Shown piece after piece: positions 61,847-64,000 of a stretch of DNA of 64,000 nt. Under the pieces are notes generated by a model. That model was not told the origin of the DNA. It searched no databases and saw nothing but the letters and a program-made list of their open reading frames with translations. The DNA lies in the NCBI RefSeq assembly GCF_900156455.1, contig NZ_FTNQ01000002.1, positions 372,001 through 436,000 of the forward strand, read 5' to 3'. The stretch is from Microbacterium sp. RURRCA19A (GTDB taxonomy: Bacteria > Actinomycetota > Actinomycetes > Actinomycetales > Microbacteriaceae). The position numbers were made by a program, and so were the translations under genes. Every line of letters begins with the position of its first letter. Position 1 is the stretch's first letter.

Positions 61847-61872
61847 TCCCCGAGACCGAGAGAGACCCTCTG

Positions 61873-62889
61873 ATGGAACACCGTCCGCTCGGACGCACCG
61901 GCGTCCAGGTCAGCCCGCTGTGCCTCGGCACAATGATGTTCGGCCCGTGGGGGAACCAGGACGAAGCCGACAGCATCCGCATCATCCACCGCGCCCTCGA
62001 CGCGGGTATCGACTTCGTCGACACCGCCGACGTCTACTCGGCCGGTGTCTCCGAAGAGATCACCGGCAAGGCGCTCGTCGGTCGCCGCGACGACGTGTTC
62101 CTGGCGACGAAGTTCTTCATGCCCATGGACGACAGTCCCCACCATCGCGGTGGGTCGCGCCGGTGGATCATCCAGGAGGTCGACAACTCGCTCCGCCGCC
62201 TCCGCACCGACTGGATCGACCTCTACCAGGTGCACCGCCCCGACCCGGCGGTCGACATCGAGGAGACGCTCGGCGCGCTCAGCGACCTCGTGCACCAGGG
62301 GAAGATCCGCTACATCGGCTCCTCGTCGTTCTCGGGATCGCAGATCGTCGAAGCGCAGTGGGCGTCCCGCGACCGCCGTCTCGAGCGTTTCGTGACGGAG
62401 CAGCCGCCGTACTCGATCCTCGTGCGCGGCATCGAAGAGGACGTCCTGCCCACGACCCGGCGATACGGGATGGGCACGCTGACCTACAGCCCCCTGTCCG
62501 GCGGGTGGTTGTCCGGGAAATGGCGAAAGGATGCCGCGGGCAGCCCGGCATCCTCGGCGCGCCCGAGCGCCCGCTTCGACATGAGCAGCCCGGCCAACCA
62601 GCGAAAGCTGGACATCGTCGAGAAGCTCGCCCAGCTCGCCGAGAAGAACGACATGACGTTGATCGAGATGGCCATCGCCTTCGCCATCACCCACCCCGGC
62701 GTCACCGCCGCGATCGTCGGCCCGCGCACGATGGAGCAGCTCGAGTCGTACCTTCCTGCCGCCGAGCTCACTCTGTCGACCGAGGTCCTCGACCAGATCG
62801 ACGCACTCGTCGCCCCGGGCGTGACCCTCAACCCGGACGACAACAGCTACGGCGCCCATGAGCTGCAGCCCGCGGCGCGTCGCCGCTGA
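61873..62889 (+). CDS. Aldo/keto reductase (YajO/AKR11-12-like)
   Basis: 338-residue aldo/keto reductase of a subfamily different from its neighbour. N-terminus RPLGRTGVQVSPLCLGTMMF, catalytic block DAGIDFVDTADVYSAGVSEE, FLATKFFMP, IDLYQVHRPDPAVDIEETLG, KIRYIGSSSFSGSQIVEAQW, and cofactor-binding AAIVGPRTMEQLESYL. It ends in a short basic tail. Co-transcribed with the upstream reductase. Confidence 0.93.
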   Translation: MEHRPLGRTGVQVSPLCLGTMMFGPWGNQDEADSIRIIHRALDAGIDFVDTADVYSAGVSEEITGKALVGRRDDVFLATKFFMPMDDSPHHRGGSRRWIIQEVDNSLRRLRTDWIDLYQVHRPDPAVDIEETLGALSDLVHQGKIRYIGSSSFSGSQIVEAQWASRDRRLERFVTEQPPYSILVRGIEEDVLPTTRRYGMGTLTYSPLSGGWLSGKWRKDAAGSPASSARPSARFDMSSPANQRKLDIVEKLAQLAEKNDMTLIEMAIAFAITHPGVTAAIVGPRTMEQLESYLPAAELTLSTEVLDQIDALVAPGVTLNPDDNSYGAHELQPAARRR

Positions 62890-62925
62890 GCGGCGCCGTC
62901 CGGTTCGAGGAGGAGCAGCCCCGCA

Positions 62926-62957
62926 GTGAGCGGCGTCAGCCGGTGGATGCCGCTCAC
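62926..62957. terminator. Bidirectional terminator
   Basis: Perfect 9-bp inverted repeat (62926-62934 with 62949-62957) and a 14-nt loop containing GGAT, between the convergent reductase and AraC genes. Confidence 0.65.
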
Positions 62958-62973
62958 GCTCGGGCCCGCGCGA

Positions 62974-63840
62974 TCAGGCGCGTTCCACGGGGAGCCACAG
63001 CTCGCAGGTGGCTGTACGGAAGTCGGCGGCGCGGTCGAGCACGGCGACGATGGACGGCCCCGGGCGGAGCCGCCAGGGGTTCGACGGGAACCAGTCCGTC
63101 GCTGTCGCCGCCCACGCCTCTTGCAGCGCAGCCGGGTACTCGCCGTCGGTGCGGAACACGGCCCACGTTCCGGCCGGGACCTCGATGGCATCCAGGTCGT
63201 CCGGGATCGGGGCCGTGACCGTGACGGCGACGCCGTGCAGGTAGGTCAGTTCGCTTCCCTCGGTGTAGTCCGGGTCGACGTCTGCGCTGACCTGGAGCAG
63301 GCCGGCCGGCTCGCTGTCGCTCAGCGCTTTGAGTCGTGCATGTTCTGCCGCCGGCAGAGAGGCGATGTGGGCCTGAATGTGCGGGTTGACTCCCTCGTGG
63401 ATGAGGGGCACGCGGGTGGCGTGACCGACGAGGCGGAAGGCCGGTCGATCGCTGATGCGGGTGTCCATGGTGATGTTCCCTTCGACGGTCAGGCGGAACC
63501 TGAGTTGCGGTTGTGTTCGAAGGGGGCCGCCGTTTCGCTTGACGTCACCGACGCTGACGTTGTGCACCGATCGGAATGCTCGGCCGAAGGCCTCGGTCGA
63601 TCCGTAGCCATAGCGCACCGCGATGCTCAGCAGGTCGTCGGTTCCGAGAACGTCGGCTGCCGCGACCGACATGCGTCGACGCCGGATGTACTCCGACAGC
63701 GGCATCCCGGCCAGCGACGAGAACATCCGACGGAGGTGGTACTCCGTCGTGCCGAGTTCCCTCGCCAACGATGCGACGTCGATGTCGTCGTCCAGACGAG
63801 CTTCGACCAGTTCAATCAGCCTGTTCAGCTCCGCGATCAT
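62974..63840 (-). CDS. AraC-family regulator with GyrI-like effector domain
   Basis: 288-residue regulator of the Rob/BmrR-like design. The N-terminal AraC double helix-turn-helix has ASLARELGTTEYHLRRMFSS, PLSEYIRRRRMSVAAADVLG and SIAVRYGYGSTEAFGRAFRS. The C-terminal GyrI-like/SOUL-type domain follows (RISDRPAFRLVGHATRVPLI, VPAGTWAVFRTDGEYPAALQ, EAWAATATDWFPSNPWRLRP). Such proteins bind hydrophobic drugs and switch on exporters or reductases. GAAGGAGG lies 4 nt before ATG 63840. The target is unknown; the convergent aldo/keto reductases are candidates. Confidence 0.9.
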   Translation of the reverse strand: MIAELNRLIELVEARLDDDIDVASLARELGTTEYHLRRMFSSLAGMPLSEYIRRRRMSVAAADVLGTDDLLSIAVRYGYGSTEAFGRAFRSVHNVSVGDVKRNGGPLRTQPQLRFRLTVEGNITMDTRISDRPAFRLVGHATRVPLIHEGVNPHIQAHIASLPAAEHARLKALSDSEPAGLLQVSADVDPDYTEGSELTYLHGVAVTVTAPIPDDLDAIEVPAGTWAVFRTDGEYPAALQEAWAATATDWFPSNPWRLRPGPSIVAVLDRAADFRTATCELWLPVERA

Positions 63841-64000
63841 GCCGCCTCCTTCTGCACCCACGTTTCCCGGTCGCCACGATCCGCACCCGACTATCGCGGT
63901 CCGATCGGATCGGAGATCGTCGAGAGTGGCGGCGCACCCGCTCTCGGGACGGTCTCGACCACGAAGTTCGGTGTCTGTTCTTGGGGCATTGATCCCCGGA
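63841..64000. other. Right end of window, no gene seen
   Basis: 160 nt upstream of the AraC gene. It has ordinary GC content, short GATCGGATCGGAGATC repeats near 63905 and no convincing ORF on either strand; presumably the promoter region of the AraC gene and of whatever follows. Confidence 0.4.

Overview
The window is high-GC actinobacterial chromosome and most resembles Microbacterium or a close relative in the Microbacteriaceae. Three things point there: the origin-proximal gene set (parB, trxB-trxA, a DUF6049 gene, the CCA-adding enzyme, rpsF-ssb-rpsR-rplI, dnaB), the strong preference for GGATGCC/GGCATCC words, and many starts with a TAnnnT box 6-7 nt upstream (leaderless mRNAs). No rRNA, tRNA, CRISPR array, transposase or integrase was found.

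Layout. 1-12 kb: 3' part of parB, thioredoxin genes with two sigma-R-type promoters, a DUF6049 membrane protein, a methyltransferase, an RCC1-repeat surface protein, the CCA-adding enzyme, and a PadR/HAAS-type membrane module ending in a 28-residue ORF. 12-20.5 kb: alcohol and aldehyde oxidation. It holds two zinc alcohol dehydrogenases, a GAF regulator, an XRE regulator divergent from a cupin-ADH operon, and an aldehyde dehydrogenase followed by DUF779. 20.5-26.2 kb: a lower-GC defence island with an ABC-three-component (ABC-3C) system and an Sll1717-type P-loop ATPase. Three of its five genes carry frameshifts or a stop codon. 26.3-30.1 kb: an ABC-2 exporter with its histidine kinase and response regulator. 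30.1-32.8 kb: an alpha/beta hydrolase with two lipoproteins. 32.8-39.7 kb: a sulfur-linked cluster (SAM methyltransferase, ATP-grasp ligase, MetY-like PLP enzyme, two flavin monooxygenases including an SfnG-like one, LysR). 39.8-47.8 kb: a carboxylate transporter with a 3-hydroxybutyrate-dehydrogenase-like SDR, then a complete dipeptide-type ABC importer. 47.9-57.5 kb: a membrane protein, rpsF-ssb-rpsR-rplI, an amidohydrolase with a cupin, a chaplin-like repeat surface protein, a secreted repeat protein, a DnaA-box cluster, and dnaB. 57.5-64 kb: a lower-GC Schlafen/AlbA_2 gene, two gene remnants, a second XRE regulator divergent from two aldo/keto reductases, and an AraC/GyrI regulator.

Main points of interest: (i) the ABC-3C island with a nine-G tract at the frameshift in its nuclease-like effector; (ii) a cluster of DnaA boxes upstream of dnaB, far from the expected oriC; (iii) a family of about 20-bp inverted repeats found three times, always between convergent genes; (iv) GGAAT-N18-GTT promoters in front of both trxB and trxA; (v) absence of murJ from its usual place; (vi) a LAVTG-anchored protein with chaplin-like repeats on a (Gly-Thr-Pro)19 stalk.

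All calls come from reading the sequence. No database search was run, so family names rest on motif recognition.
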